From positions 248,001 through 312,000 of the forward strand of contig CAKKTE020000647.1 of assembly GCA_920105625.2 (NCBI GenBank): 64,000 bases of DNA. Direction: 5' to 3'. Positions 26,501 through 37,451 of the stretch are shown piece by piece. The stretch is from Clusia tigrina. Taxonomy: Eukaryota > Arthropoda > Insecta > Diptera > Clusiidae. A program made the translations under genes and the position numbers. Every line of letters starts with the position of its first letter. Within the stretch, counting starts at the first letter, position 1. Under the pieces are notes generated by a model that was given only the letters and a program-made list of their open reading frames with translations, made no database searches and was not told where the DNA came from.

Positions 26501-29395
26501 AGCTTAAATTGACAAGAGGCTCGAGTACTTTATTGTTACAAATTTTCAATGTTTTATGACGCTCCAGTAAAAAGTTACAAGCATTTGTATGTTGCAAACT
26601 TTGATAGGTGTAGGACGTACCGTATAAAATTTAGGGCCATTTGAAGTTTTATCAGTGTTTGATTCGGGACTTAAGGGTAGCATAGCTTTGAGCGACAGCT
26701 TAAATTGACACGAGACTCGAGTACTTTATTGTTACAAAATTTCAAGGTTTTATGACGCTCCAGTAAAAAGTTACAAGCATTTGTATGTTGCAAACTTTGA
26801 TAGGTGTAGGACGTACCGTATAGAAGTAAGGGCCATTTAAAGTTTTATCAGTGTTTTATTTGGGATTCAAGGGTAGCATAGCTTTGAGCAATAGCTTAAA
26901 TTGACAAGAGGCTCGAGTACTTTATTGTTACAAAATTTCAAGGTTTTATGACGCTCCAGGGAAAAGTTACAAGCACTTGTATGTTGCAAACTTTGATAGG
27001 TGTAGGACGTACCGTATAGAAGTTAGGGCCATTTGAAGTTTTATCAGTGTTTGATTTGGGACTCAAGGGTAGCATAGCTTTGAGCGATAGCTTAAATTGA
27101 CAAGAGGCTCGAGTACTTTTTTGTTACAAAATTTCAAGGTTTTATGACGCTCCAGTAAAAAGTTACAAGCATTTGTATGTTGCAAACTTTGATAGGTGTA
27201 GGACGTACCGTATAGAAGTTAGGGCCATTTGAAGTTTTATCAGTGTTTGATTTGGGGCTTAAGGGTAGCATAGCTTTGAGCGATAGCTTAAATTGACAAG
27301 AGACTCGAGTACTTTATTGATACAAAATTTCAAGGTTTTATGACGCTCCAGTAAAAAGTTGCAAACATTTATATGTTGCAAACTTTGATAGGTGTAGGAC
27401 GTACCGTATAGAAGATAGGGCCATTTGAAGTTTTATCAGAAATTATTTGGGATTCAAGGGTAGCATAGCTTTAAGAAATAGCTTAAATTGACAAGAGGCT
27501 CGAGTGCTTTATTGTTACAAAATTTCAATGTTTTATGACGCTCCAGTAAAAAGTTATAAGCATTTGTATGTTGCAAACTTTGATAGGTGTAGGACGTACC
27601 GTATAGAAGTTAGGGCCATTTGAAGTTTTATCAGTGTTTGATTTGGGACTCAAGGGTAGCATAGCTTTGAGCGATAGCTTAAATTGACAAGCGGCTCGAG
27701 TACTTAATTGTTACAAAATTTCAGGGTTTTATGACGCTCCAGTAAAAAGTCACAAGCATTTGTATGTTGCAAACTTTGTTAGGTGTAGGACGTATCGTAT
27801 AGAAGTTAGGGCCATTTGAAGTTTTATCAGTGTTTGATTCGGGACTCAAGGGTAGCATAGCTTTGAGCGTTAGCTTAAATTGACAAGAGACTCGAGTACT
27901 TTATTGTTACAAAATTTCAAGGTTTTATGACGCTCCAGTAAAAAGTTACAAGCATTTGTATGTTGCAAACTTTGATAGGTGTAGGACGTACCGTATAGAA
28001 GTTAGGGCCATTTGAAGTTTTATCAGTGTTTGATTTGGGACTCAAGGGTAGCATAGCTTTGAGCAATAGCTTAAATTGACAAGAGGCTCGAGTACTTTAT
28101 TGTTACAAATTTTCAATGTTTTATGACGCTCCAGTAAAAAGTTACAAGCATTTGTATGTTGCAAACGTTGATAGGTGTAGGACGTACCGTATAAAATTTA
28201 GGGCCATTTGAAGTTTTATCAGTGTTTGATTCGGGACTTAAGGGTAGCATAGCTTTGAGCGACAGCTTAAATTGACAAGAGACTCGAGTACTTTATTGTT
28301 ACAAAATTTCAAGGTTTTATGACGCTCCAGTAAAAAGTTACAAGCATTTGTATGTTGCAAACTTTGATAGGTGTAGGACGTACCGTATAGAAGTAAGGGC
28401 CATTTAAAGTTTTATCAGTGTTTTATTTGGGATTCAAGGGTAGCATAGCTTTGAGCAATAGCTTAAATTGACAAGAGGCTCGAGTACTTTATTGTTACAA
28501 AATTTCAAGGTTTTATGACGCTCCAGGGAAAAGTTACAAGCACTTGTATGTTGCAAACTTTGATAGGTGTAGGACGTACCGTATAGAAGTTAGGGCCATT
28601 TGAAGTTTTATCAGTGTTTGATTTGGGACTCAAGGGTAGCATAGCTTTGAGCGATAGCTTAAATTGACAAGAGGCTCGAGTACTTTATTGTTACAAAATT
28701 TGAAGGTTTTATGACGCTCCAGTGAAAAGTTACAAGCATTTGTATGTTGCAAACTTTGATAGGTGTAGGACGTACCGTATAGAAGTTAGGGCCATTTGAA
28801 GTTTTATCAGTGTTTGATTTGGGACTTAAGGGTAGCATAGCTTTGAGCGATAGCTTAAATTGACAAGAGACTCGAGTACTTTATTGATACAAAATTTCAA
28901 GGTTTTATGACGCTCCAGTAAAAAGTTGCAAACATTTATATGTTGCAAACTTTGATAGGTGTAGGACGTACCGTATAGAAGATAGGGCCATTTGAAGTTT
29001 TATCAGAAGTTATTTGGGATTCAAGGGTAGCATAGCTTTAAGAAATAGCTTAAATTGACAAGAGGCTCGAGTGCTTTATTGTTACAAAATATCAATGTTT
29101 TATGACGCTCCAGTAAAAAGTTATAAGCATTTGTATGTTGCAAACTTTGACAGGTGTAGGACGTACCGTATAGAAGTTAGGGCCATTTGAAGTTTTATCA
29201 GTGTTTGATTTGGGACTCAAGGGTAGCATAGCTTTGAGCGATAGCTTAAATTGACAAGCGGCTCGAGTACTTTATTGTTACAAAATTTCAGGGTTTTATG
29301 ACGCTCCAGTAAAAAGTCACAAGCATTTGTATGTTGCAAACTTTGTTAGGTGTAGGACGTATCGTATAGAAGTTAGGGCCATTTGAAGTTTTATC
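23520..29395 (+). repeat. Eight-monomer HOR array, 1,567-bp unit
   Basis: The m3 monomer recurs at 24,695, 26,262, 27,829 and 29,396, each exactly 1,567 bp apart (8 x 196 minus 1). The missing base belongs to m1, whose tatcagaagttatttg marker falls at 24,303, 25,870, 27,437 (as aaattatttg) and 29,004. There are three complete units, 24,695-26,261, 26,262-27,828 and 27,829-29,395. They are preceded by a six-monomer unit at 23,520-24,694 in which m3 and m5 are fused and m4 is lost. Differences between copies are few and scattered (for example ccagtgaaaag or ccagtaaaaag in m7), so the copies are recent. This is the most regular HOR in the window. Confidence 0.92.
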
Positions 29396-32300
29396 AGTGT
29401 TTGATTCGGGACTCAAGGGTAGGATAGCTTTGAGCGTTAGCTTAAATTGACAAGAGACTCGAGTACTTTATTGTTACAAAATTTCAAGGTTTTATGACGC
29501 TCCAGTAAAAAGTTACAAGCATTTGTATGTTGCAAACTTTGATAGGTGTAGGACGTACCGTATAGAAGTTAGGGCCATTTGAAGTTTTATCAGTGTTTGA
29601 TTTGGGACTCAAGGGTAGCATAACTTTGAGCAATAGCTTAAATTGACAAGAGACTCGAGTACTTTATTGTTACAAATTTTCAATGTTTTATGACGCTCCA
29701 GTAAAAAGTTACAAGCATTTGTATGTTGCAAACTTTGATAGGTGTAGGACGTACCGTATAAAATTTAGGGCCATTTGAAGTTTTATCAGTGTTTGATTCG
29801 GGACTTAAGGGTAGCATAGCTTTGAGCGATAGCTTAAATTGACAAGAGACTCGAGTACTTTATTGATACAAAATTTCAAGGTTTTATGACGCTCCAATAA
29901 AAAGTTACAAGCATTTGTATGTTGCAAACTTTGATTGGTGTAGGACGTACCATATAGAAGTTAGCGCCATTTGAAGTTTTATCAGTGTTTGATTTGGGAC
30001 TCAAGGGTATCATAGCTTTGAGCGATAGCTTAAATTGACAAGAGGCTCGAGTACTTTATTGTTACAAAACTTCAAGGTTTTATGACGCTCCAGTGAAAAG
30101 TTAAATGCATTTATATATTGCAAACTTTGATAGGTGTAGGACGTACCGTATAGAAGTTAGGGCCATTTGAAGTTTTATCAGTGTTTTATTTGGGACATAA
30201 AGCATAGCTTTGAGCGATAGCTTAAATTGACAAGAGGCTCGAGTACTTTATTGTTACAAAATTTCAAGGTTTTATGACGCTCCAGTAAAAAGTTACAAGC
30301 ATTTATATGTTGCAAACTTTGATAGGTGTAGGACGTACCGTATAGAAGTTAGGGCCATTTGAAGTTTTATCAGTGTTTGATTCGGGACTCAAGGGTAGCA
30401 TAGCTTTGAGCGTTAGCTTAAATTGACAAGAGACTCGAGTACTTTATTGATACAAAATTTCCAGGTTTTATGACGCTCCAGTAAAAAGTTAAATGCATTT
30501 GTGTGTTGCACACTTTGATAGGTGTAGGACGTACCGTACAGAAGTTAGGGCCATTTGAAGTTTTATCAGTGATTGAATTGGGATTCAAGGGTAGCATAGC
30601 TTTGAGCGATAGCTTAAATTGACAAGAGGCTCGAGTACTTTATTGTTACAAAATTTCAATGTTTTATGACGCTCCAGTAAAAAGTTACAAGCATTTGTAT
30701 GTTGCAAACTTTGATAGGTGTAGGACGTACCGTATAGAAGTTAGGGCCATTTGAAGTTTTATCAGTGTTTGATTCGGGACTCAAGGGTAGCATAGCTTTG
30801 AGCGTTAGCTTAAATTGACAAGATACTCGAGTACTTTATTGTTACAAAATTTCCAGGTTTTATGACGCTCCAGTAAAAAGTTACAAGCATTTGTATGTTG
30901 CAAACTTTGATAGGTGTAGGACGTACCATATAGAAGTTAGGGCCATTTGAAGTTTTATCAGTGTTTGATTTGGGACTTAAGGATAGCATAGCTTTGAGCG
31001 ATAGCTTAAATTGACAAGAGACTCGAGTACTTTATTGTTACAAAATTTCAATGTTTTATGACGCTCCAGTAAAAAGTTACAAGCATTTGTATGTTGCAAA
31101 CTTTGATAGGTGTAGGACGTACCGTATAGAAGTTAGGGCCATTTGAAGTTTTATCAGTGTTTTATTTGGGATTCAAGGGTAGCATAGCTTTGAGCGTTAG
31201 CTTAAATTGACAAGAGGCTCGAGTAATTTATTGTTACAAATTTTCAAGGTTTTATGACGCTCCAGTAAAAAGTTACAAGCATTTGTATGTTGCAAACTTT
31301 GATAGGTGTAGGACGTACCGTATAGAATTTAGGGCCATTTGAAGTTTTATCAGTGTTTGATTTGGGACTTAAGGGTAGCATAGCTTTGTGCGATAGCTTA
31401 AATTGAGAAGAGACTCGAGTACTTTATTGATACAAAATTTCAGGGTTTTATGACGCTCCAGTAAAAAGTCACAAGCATTTGTATGTTGCAAACTTTGTTA
31501 GGTGTAGGACGTACTGTATAGAAGTTAGGGCCATTTGAAGTTTTATCAGTGTTTGATTCGGGACTCAAGGGTAGCATAGCTTTGAGCGTTAGCTTAAATT
31601 GACAAGAGACTCGAGTACTTTATTGTTACAAAATTTCAACGTTTTATGACGCTCCAGTAAAAAGTTACAAGCATTTGTATGTTGCAAACTTTGATAGGTG
31701 TAGGACGTACCGTATAGAAGTTAGGGCCATTTGAAGTTTTATCAATGTTTTATTTGGGACTTAAGGGTAGCATAGCTTTGAGCAATAGCTTAAATTGACA
31801 AGAGACTCGAGTACTTTATTGATACAAAATTTCAAGGTTTTTTGACGCTCCAGTAAAAAGTTAAATGCATTTGTGTGTTGCACACTTTGATAGGTGTAGG
31901 ACGTACCGTACAGAAGTAAGGGCCATTTGAAGTTTTATCAGTGATTGATTTGGGATTCAAGGGTAGTATAGCTTTGAGCGATAGCTTAAATTGACAAGAG
32001 GCTCGAGTACTTTATTGTTACAAAATTTCAATGTTTTATGACGCTCCAGTAAAAAGTTACAAGCATTTGTATGTTGCAAATTTTGATAGGTGTAGGACGT
32101 ACCGTATAGAAGTTAGGGCCATTTGAAGTTTTATCAGTGTTTTATTTGGGATTCAAGGGTAGCATAGCTTTGAGCGTTAGCTTAAATTGACAAGAGGCTC
32201 GAGTACTTTATTGTTACAAAGTTTCAAGGTTTTAGGACGCTCCAGTAAAAAGTTACAAGCATTTGTATGTTGCAAACTTTGATAGGTGTAGGACGTACCA

Positions 32301-33351
32301 TATAGAATTAAGGGCCATTTGAAGTTTTATCAGTGTTTGATTTGGGTCTCAAGGGTAGCATAGCTTTGAGCGATAGCTTAAATTGACAAGAGGCTCGAGT
32401 ACTTTATAGTTACAAAATTTCAAGGTTTTATGACGCTCCAGTAAAAAGTTACAAGCATTTATATGTTGCAAACTTTGATAGGTGTAGGTCGTACCGTATA
32501 GAAGTTAGGGCCATTTGAAGTTTTATCAGTGTTTGATTTGGGACTCAAGGGTAGCATAGCTTTGAGCGATAGCTTAAATTGACAAGAGGCTCGAGTACTT
32601 TATTGTTACAAAATTTCAAGGTTTTATGACGCTCCAGTAAAAAGTTACAAGCATTTATATGTTGCAAACTTTGATAGGTGTAGGTCGTACCGTATAGAAG
32701 TTAGGGCCATTTGAAGTTTTATCAGTGTTTGATTTGGGACTTAAGGGTAGCATAGCTTTGAGCGATAGCTTAAATTGACAAGCGGCTCGAGTACTTTATT
32801 GTTACAAAATTTCAGGGTTTTATGACGCTCCAGTAAAAAGTCACAAGCGTTTGTACGTTGCAAACTTTGTTAGGTGTAGGACGTACCGTATAGAAGTTAG
32901 GGCCATTTGAAGTTTTATCAGTGTTTGATTCGGGACTCAAGGGTAGCATAGCTTTGAGCGTTAGCTTAAATTGACAAGAGACTCGAGTACTTTATTGTTA
33001 CAAAATTTCAAGGTTTTATGACGCTCCAGTAGAAAGTTACAAGCATTTGTATGTTGCAAACTTTGATAGGTGTAGGACGTACCGTATAGAAGTTAGGGCC
33101 ATTTGAAGTTTTATCAGTGTTTTATTTGGGATTCAAGGGTAGCATAGCTTTGAGCGTTAGCTTAAATTGACAAGAGGCTCGAGTACTTTTTTGTTACAAA
33201 ATTTCAATGTTTTATGACGCTCCAGTAAAAAGTTACAAGCATTTGTGTGTTGCAAACTTTGATAGGTGTAGGACGTACCGTATAGAAGTTAGGGCCATTT
33301 GAAGTTTTATCAGTGTTTTATTTGGGATTCAAGGGTAGCATAGCTTTGAGC
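29396..33351 (+). repeat. End of the 8-mer HOR and mosaic region
   Basis: m3 (29,396), m4 (29,592) and the start of m5 (29,788) continue the 8-mer order, then the pattern breaks up near 29,850. The following monomers mix older types. A 4-bp deletion, giving gggacataaagcatag, lies at about 30,192. The subfamily with gttaaatgcatttgtgtg and gcacac appears first near 30,490 and again near 31,860. The variant acaaagtttc, common further right, is first seen at about 32,218. No gene or foreign DNA is present. Confidence 0.7.
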
Positions 33352-34090
33352 GTTACCTTAAATTGACAAGAGGCTCGAGTAATTTATTGTTACAAAGTTT
33401 CAAGGTTTTATGACGCTCCAGTAAAAAGTTACAAGCATTTGTATGTTGCAAACTTTGATAGGTGTCGGACGTACCGTATAGAATTTAGGGCCATTTGAAG
33501 TTTTATCAGTGTTTGATTTGGGTCTCAAGGGTAGCATAGATTGAGCAATAGCTTAAATTGACAAGAGGCTCGAGTACTTTATTGTTACAAAATTTCAAGG
33601 TTTTATGACGCTCCAGTAAAAAGTTACAAGCATTTGTATGCTGCAAACTTTGATAGGTTTAGGACGTACTGTATAGAAGTTAGGGCCATTTGAAGTTTTA
33701 TCAGTGTTTGATTTGGGATTCAAGCGTAGCATAGCTTTGAGCGTTAGCTTAAATTGACAAGAGGCTCGAGTACATTATTGGTACAAAGTTTCAAGGTTAT
33801 GATATCGAGGTTATGACGCTCCAGTAAAAAGTTACAAGCATTTGTATGTTGCAAACTTTGATAGGTGTAGGACGTACCGTATAGAATTTAGGGCCATTTG
33901 AAGTTTTATCAGTGTTTGATTTGGGTCTCAAGGGTAGCATAGCTTTGAGCGATAGCTTAAATTGACAAGAGGCTCGAGTACTTTATTGTTACAAAATTTC
34001 AAGGTTTTATGACGCTCCAGTAAAAAGTTACAAGCATTTGTATGTTGCAAAATTTGATAGGTGTAGGACGTACCGTATAGAAGTTAGGGC
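33352..34090 (+). repeat. 0.75-kb offset pair, left copy
   Basis: The segment from gcgttaccttaaattg recurs at 34,343, an offset of 991 bp. This equals five monomers plus 11, because the block contains one catagattgagc (-1) and one 12-bp insertion (+12). It carries gtgtcgg, gggtctcaagg, tgctgc with gataggttt, and aagcgtagc. The copies separate near 34,095, where this one has a gggactt monomer and the other gggactc. Confidence 0.75.
33794..33816 (+). repeat. 12-bp insertion variant with direct repeats, copy 1
   Basis: In place of caaggttttatgacg this monomer has aggttatga (33,794-33,802), tatcg, and aggttatga again (33,808-33,816). The result is 12 bp longer and contains gatatc (EcoRV). It looks like a short tandem duplication with a 5-base filler. 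The same structure occurs at 34,785-34,807, 36,364-36,386 and 41,501-41,523 and nowhere else that I saw, so it tags one lineage. Confidence 0.85.
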
Positions 34091-34342
34091 CATTTGAAGT
34101 TTTATCAGTGTTTGATTTGGGACTTAAGGGTAGCATAGCTTTGAGCGATAGCTTAAATTGACAAGCGGCTCGAGTACTTTATTGTTACAAAATTTCAGGG
34201 TTTTATGACGCTCCAGTAAAAAGTCACAAGCGTTTGTACGTTGCAAACTTTGTTAGGTGTAGGACGTACCGTATAGAAGTTAGGGCCATTTGAAGTTTTA
34301 TCAGTGTTTGATTCGGGACTCAAGGGTAGCATAGTTTTGAGC

Positions 34343-35080
34343 GTTACCTTAAATTGACAAGAGGCTCGAGTAATTTATTGTTACAAAGTTTCAAGGTTTT
34401 ATGACGCTCCAGTAAAAAGTTACAAGCATTTGTATGTTGCAAACTTTGATAGGTGTCGGACGTACTGTATAGAATTTAGGGCCATTTGAAGTTTTATCAG
34501 TGTTTGATTTGGATCTCAAGGGTAGCATAGTTTGAGCAATAGCTTAAATTGACAAGAGGCTCGAGTACTTTATTGTTACAAAATTTCAAGGTTTTATGAC
34601 GCTCCAGTAAAAAGTTACAAGCATTTGTATGCTGCAAACTTTGATAGGTTTAGGACGTACCGTATAGAAGTTAGGGCCATTTGAAGTTTTATCAGTGTTT
34701 GATTTGGGATTCAAGCGTAGCATAGCTTTGAGCGTTAGCTTAAATTGACAAGAGGCTCGAGTACTTTATTGGTACAAAGTTTCAAGGTTATGATATCGAG
34801 GTTATGACGCTCCAGTAAAAAGTTACAAGCATTTGTATGTTGCAAACTTTGATAGGTGTAGGACGTACCGTATAGAATTTAGGGCCATTTGAAGTTTTAT
34901 CAGTGTTTGATTTGGGTCTCAAGGGTAGCATAGCTTTGAGCGATAGCTTAAATTGACAAGAGACTCGAGTACTTTATTGTTACAAAATTTCAAGGTTTTA
35001 TGACGCTCCAGTAAAAAGTTACAAGCATTTGTATGTTGCAAAATTTGATAGGTGTAGGACGTACCGTATAGAAGTTAGGG
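34343..35080 (+). repeat. 0.75-kb offset pair, right copy
   Basis: This is the partner of 33,352-34,090. The same group of monomers occurs a third time from 35,922 (offset 1,579 bp, eight monomers plus 11) and a fourth time from 41,059. It is the core sub-unit of this part of the array. Confidence 0.75.
34785..34807 (+). repeat. 12-bp insertion variant, copy 2
   Basis: The structure is identical to that at 33,794-33,816, preceded as there by attggtacaaag. It lies in the right copy of the 0.75-kb pair. Confidence 0.85.
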
Positions 35081-36363
35081 CCATTTGAAGTTTTATTAGT
35101 GTTTGATTTGGGACTCAAGGGTAGCATAGCTTTGAGCGTTAGCTTAAATTGACAAGCGGCTCGAGTACTTTATTGTTACAAAATTGCAAGGTTTTATGAC
35201 GCTCCAGTAAAAAGTTACAAGCATTTATATGTCGCAAACTTTGATAGGTGTAGGACGTACTGTATAGAACTTAAGGCCATTTGAAGTTTTATCAGTGTTT
35301 GATTTGGGACTTAAGGGTAGCATAGCTTTGAGCGATAGCTTAAATTGACAAGAGGCTCGAGTACTTTATTGTTACAAAATTTCAGGGTTTTATGACGCTC
35401 CAGTAAAAAGTCACAAGCGTTTGTACGTTGCAAACTTTGTTAGGTGTAGGACGTACCGTATAGAAGTTAGGGCCATTTGAAGTTTTATCAGTGTTTGATT
35501 CGGGACTCAACGGTAGCATAGCTTTGAGCGTTAGCTTAAATTGACAAGAGGCTCGAGTACTTTATTGTTACAAAGTTTCAAGGTTTTATGACGCTCCAGT
35601 AAAAAGTTACAAGCATTTGTATGTTGCAAACTTTGATAGGTGTAGGACGTACCGTATAGAAGTTAGGGCCATTTGAAGTTTTATCAGTGTTTGATTTGGG
35701 ACTTAAGGATAGCATAGCTTTGAGCGATAGCTTAAATTGACAAGAGACTCGAGTACTTTATTGTTACAAAATTTCAATGTTTTATGACGCTCCAGTCAAA
35801 AGTTACAAGCATTTGTATGTTGCAAACTTTGATAGGTGTAGGACGTACCGTATAGAAGTTAGGGCCACTTGAAGTTTTATCAGTGTTTTATTTGGGATTC
35901 AAGGGTAGCATAGCTTTGAGCGTTACCTTAAATTGACAAGAGGCTCGAGTAATTTATTGTTACAAAGTTTCAAGGTTTTATGACGCTCCAGTAAAAAGTT
36001 ACAAGCATTTGTATGTTGCAAACTTTGATAGGTGTCGGACGTACCGTATAGAATTTAGGGCCATTTGAAGTTTTATCAGTGTTTGATTTGGGTCTCAAGG
36101 GTAGCATAGTTTGAGCAATAGCTTAAATTGACAAGAGGCTCGAGTACTTTATTGTTACAAAATTTCAAGGTTTTATGACGCTCCAGTAAAAAGTTACAAG
36201 CATTTGTATGCTGCAAACTTTGATAGGTTTAGGACGTACCGTATAGAAGTTAGGGCCATCTGAAGTTTTATCAGTGTTTGATTTGGGATTCAAGCGTAGC
36301 ATAGCTTTGAGCGTTAGCTTAAATTGACAAGAGGCTCGAGTACTTTATTGGTACAAAGTTTCA

Positions 36364-36386
36364 AGGTTATGATATCGAGGTTATGA
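36364..36386 (+). repeat. 12-bp insertion variant, copy 3
   Basis: The structure is identical and lies in the left copy of the 4.6-kb block. Its partner at 41,501 is exactly 5,137 bp away. Confidence 0.85.
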
Positions 36387-37389
36387 CGCTCCAGTAAAAA
36401 GTTACAAGCATTTGTATGTTGCAAACTTTGATAGGTGTAGGACGTACCGTATAGAATTTAGGGCCATTTGAAGTTTTATCAGTGTTTGATTTGGGTCTCA
36501 AGGGTAGCATAGCTTTGAGCGATAGCTTAAATTGACAAGAGGCTCGAGTACTTTATTGTTACAAAATTTCAAGGTTTTATGACGCTCCAGTAAAAAGTTA
36601 CAAGCATTTGTATGTTGCAAAATTTGATAGGTGTAGGACGTACCGTATAGAAGTTAGGGCCATTTGAAGTTTTATCAGTGTTTGATTTGGGACTCAAGGG
36701 TAGCATAGCTTTGAGCGTTAGCTTAAATTGACAAGCGGCTCGAGTACTTTATTGTTACAAAATTTCAAGGTTTTATGACGCTCCAGTAAAAAGTTACAAG
36801 CATTTATATGTCGCAAACTTTGATAGGTGTAGGACGTACTGTATAGAACTTAGGGCCATTTGAAGTTTTATCAGTGTTTGATTTGGGACTCAAGGATAGT
36901 ATAGCTTTGAGCAATAGCTTAAATTGACAAGAGGCTCGAGTACTTTATTGTTACAAAATTTCAATGTTTTATGGCGCTCCAGTAAAAAGTTACAAGCATT
37001 TGTATGTTGCAAACTTTGATAGGTGTAGGACGTACCGTATAGAAGTTAGGGCAATTTGAAGTTTTATCAGTGTTTTATTTGGGATTCAAGGGTATCATAG
37101 CTTTGAGCGTTAGCTTAAATTGACAAGAGGCTCGAGTACTTTATTGTTACAAAGTTTCAAGGTTTTATGACGCTCCAGTAAAAAGTTACAAGCATTTGTA
37201 TGTTGCAAACTTTGATAGGTGTAGGACGAACCGTATAGAAGTTAGGGCAATTTGAAGTTTTATCAGAGTTTCATTTGGGTCTCAAGGGTAGCATAGCTTT
37301 GAGCGATAGCTTAAATTGACAAGAGGCTCGAGTGCTTTATTGTTACAAAATTTACAGCTTTTATGACGCTCCAGTAAAAAGTTACAAGC

Positions 37390-37451
37390 ATTTGTATGTT
37401 GCAAACTTTGATAGGTGTAGATTTATATGTTGCAAACTTTGTTAGGTGTAG
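37390..37451 (+). repeat. 31-bp partial tandem duplication in one monomer, copy 1
   Basis: The segment from atttgtatgttgc to ggtgtag (37,390-37,420) is followed at once by a second version (37,421-37,451) that carries atttatatg and tttgttagg instead. The second arm therefore comes from a different monomer type. This is an out-of-register junction, 31 bp long, at the right arm of the monomer dyad. Confidence 0.85.

Noticed and set aside
33780..33830. Transposon or target-site duplication at the 12-bp insertion
   Set aside because: The insert is only a few bases with 9-bp direct repeats, lacks any element sequence, and all four copies share the same flanks. Slippage or break repair explains it better.
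37390..37451. Boundary of the array or insertion of other DNA
   Set aside because: Both sides are satellite; the segment is a 31-bp partial monomer duplication.
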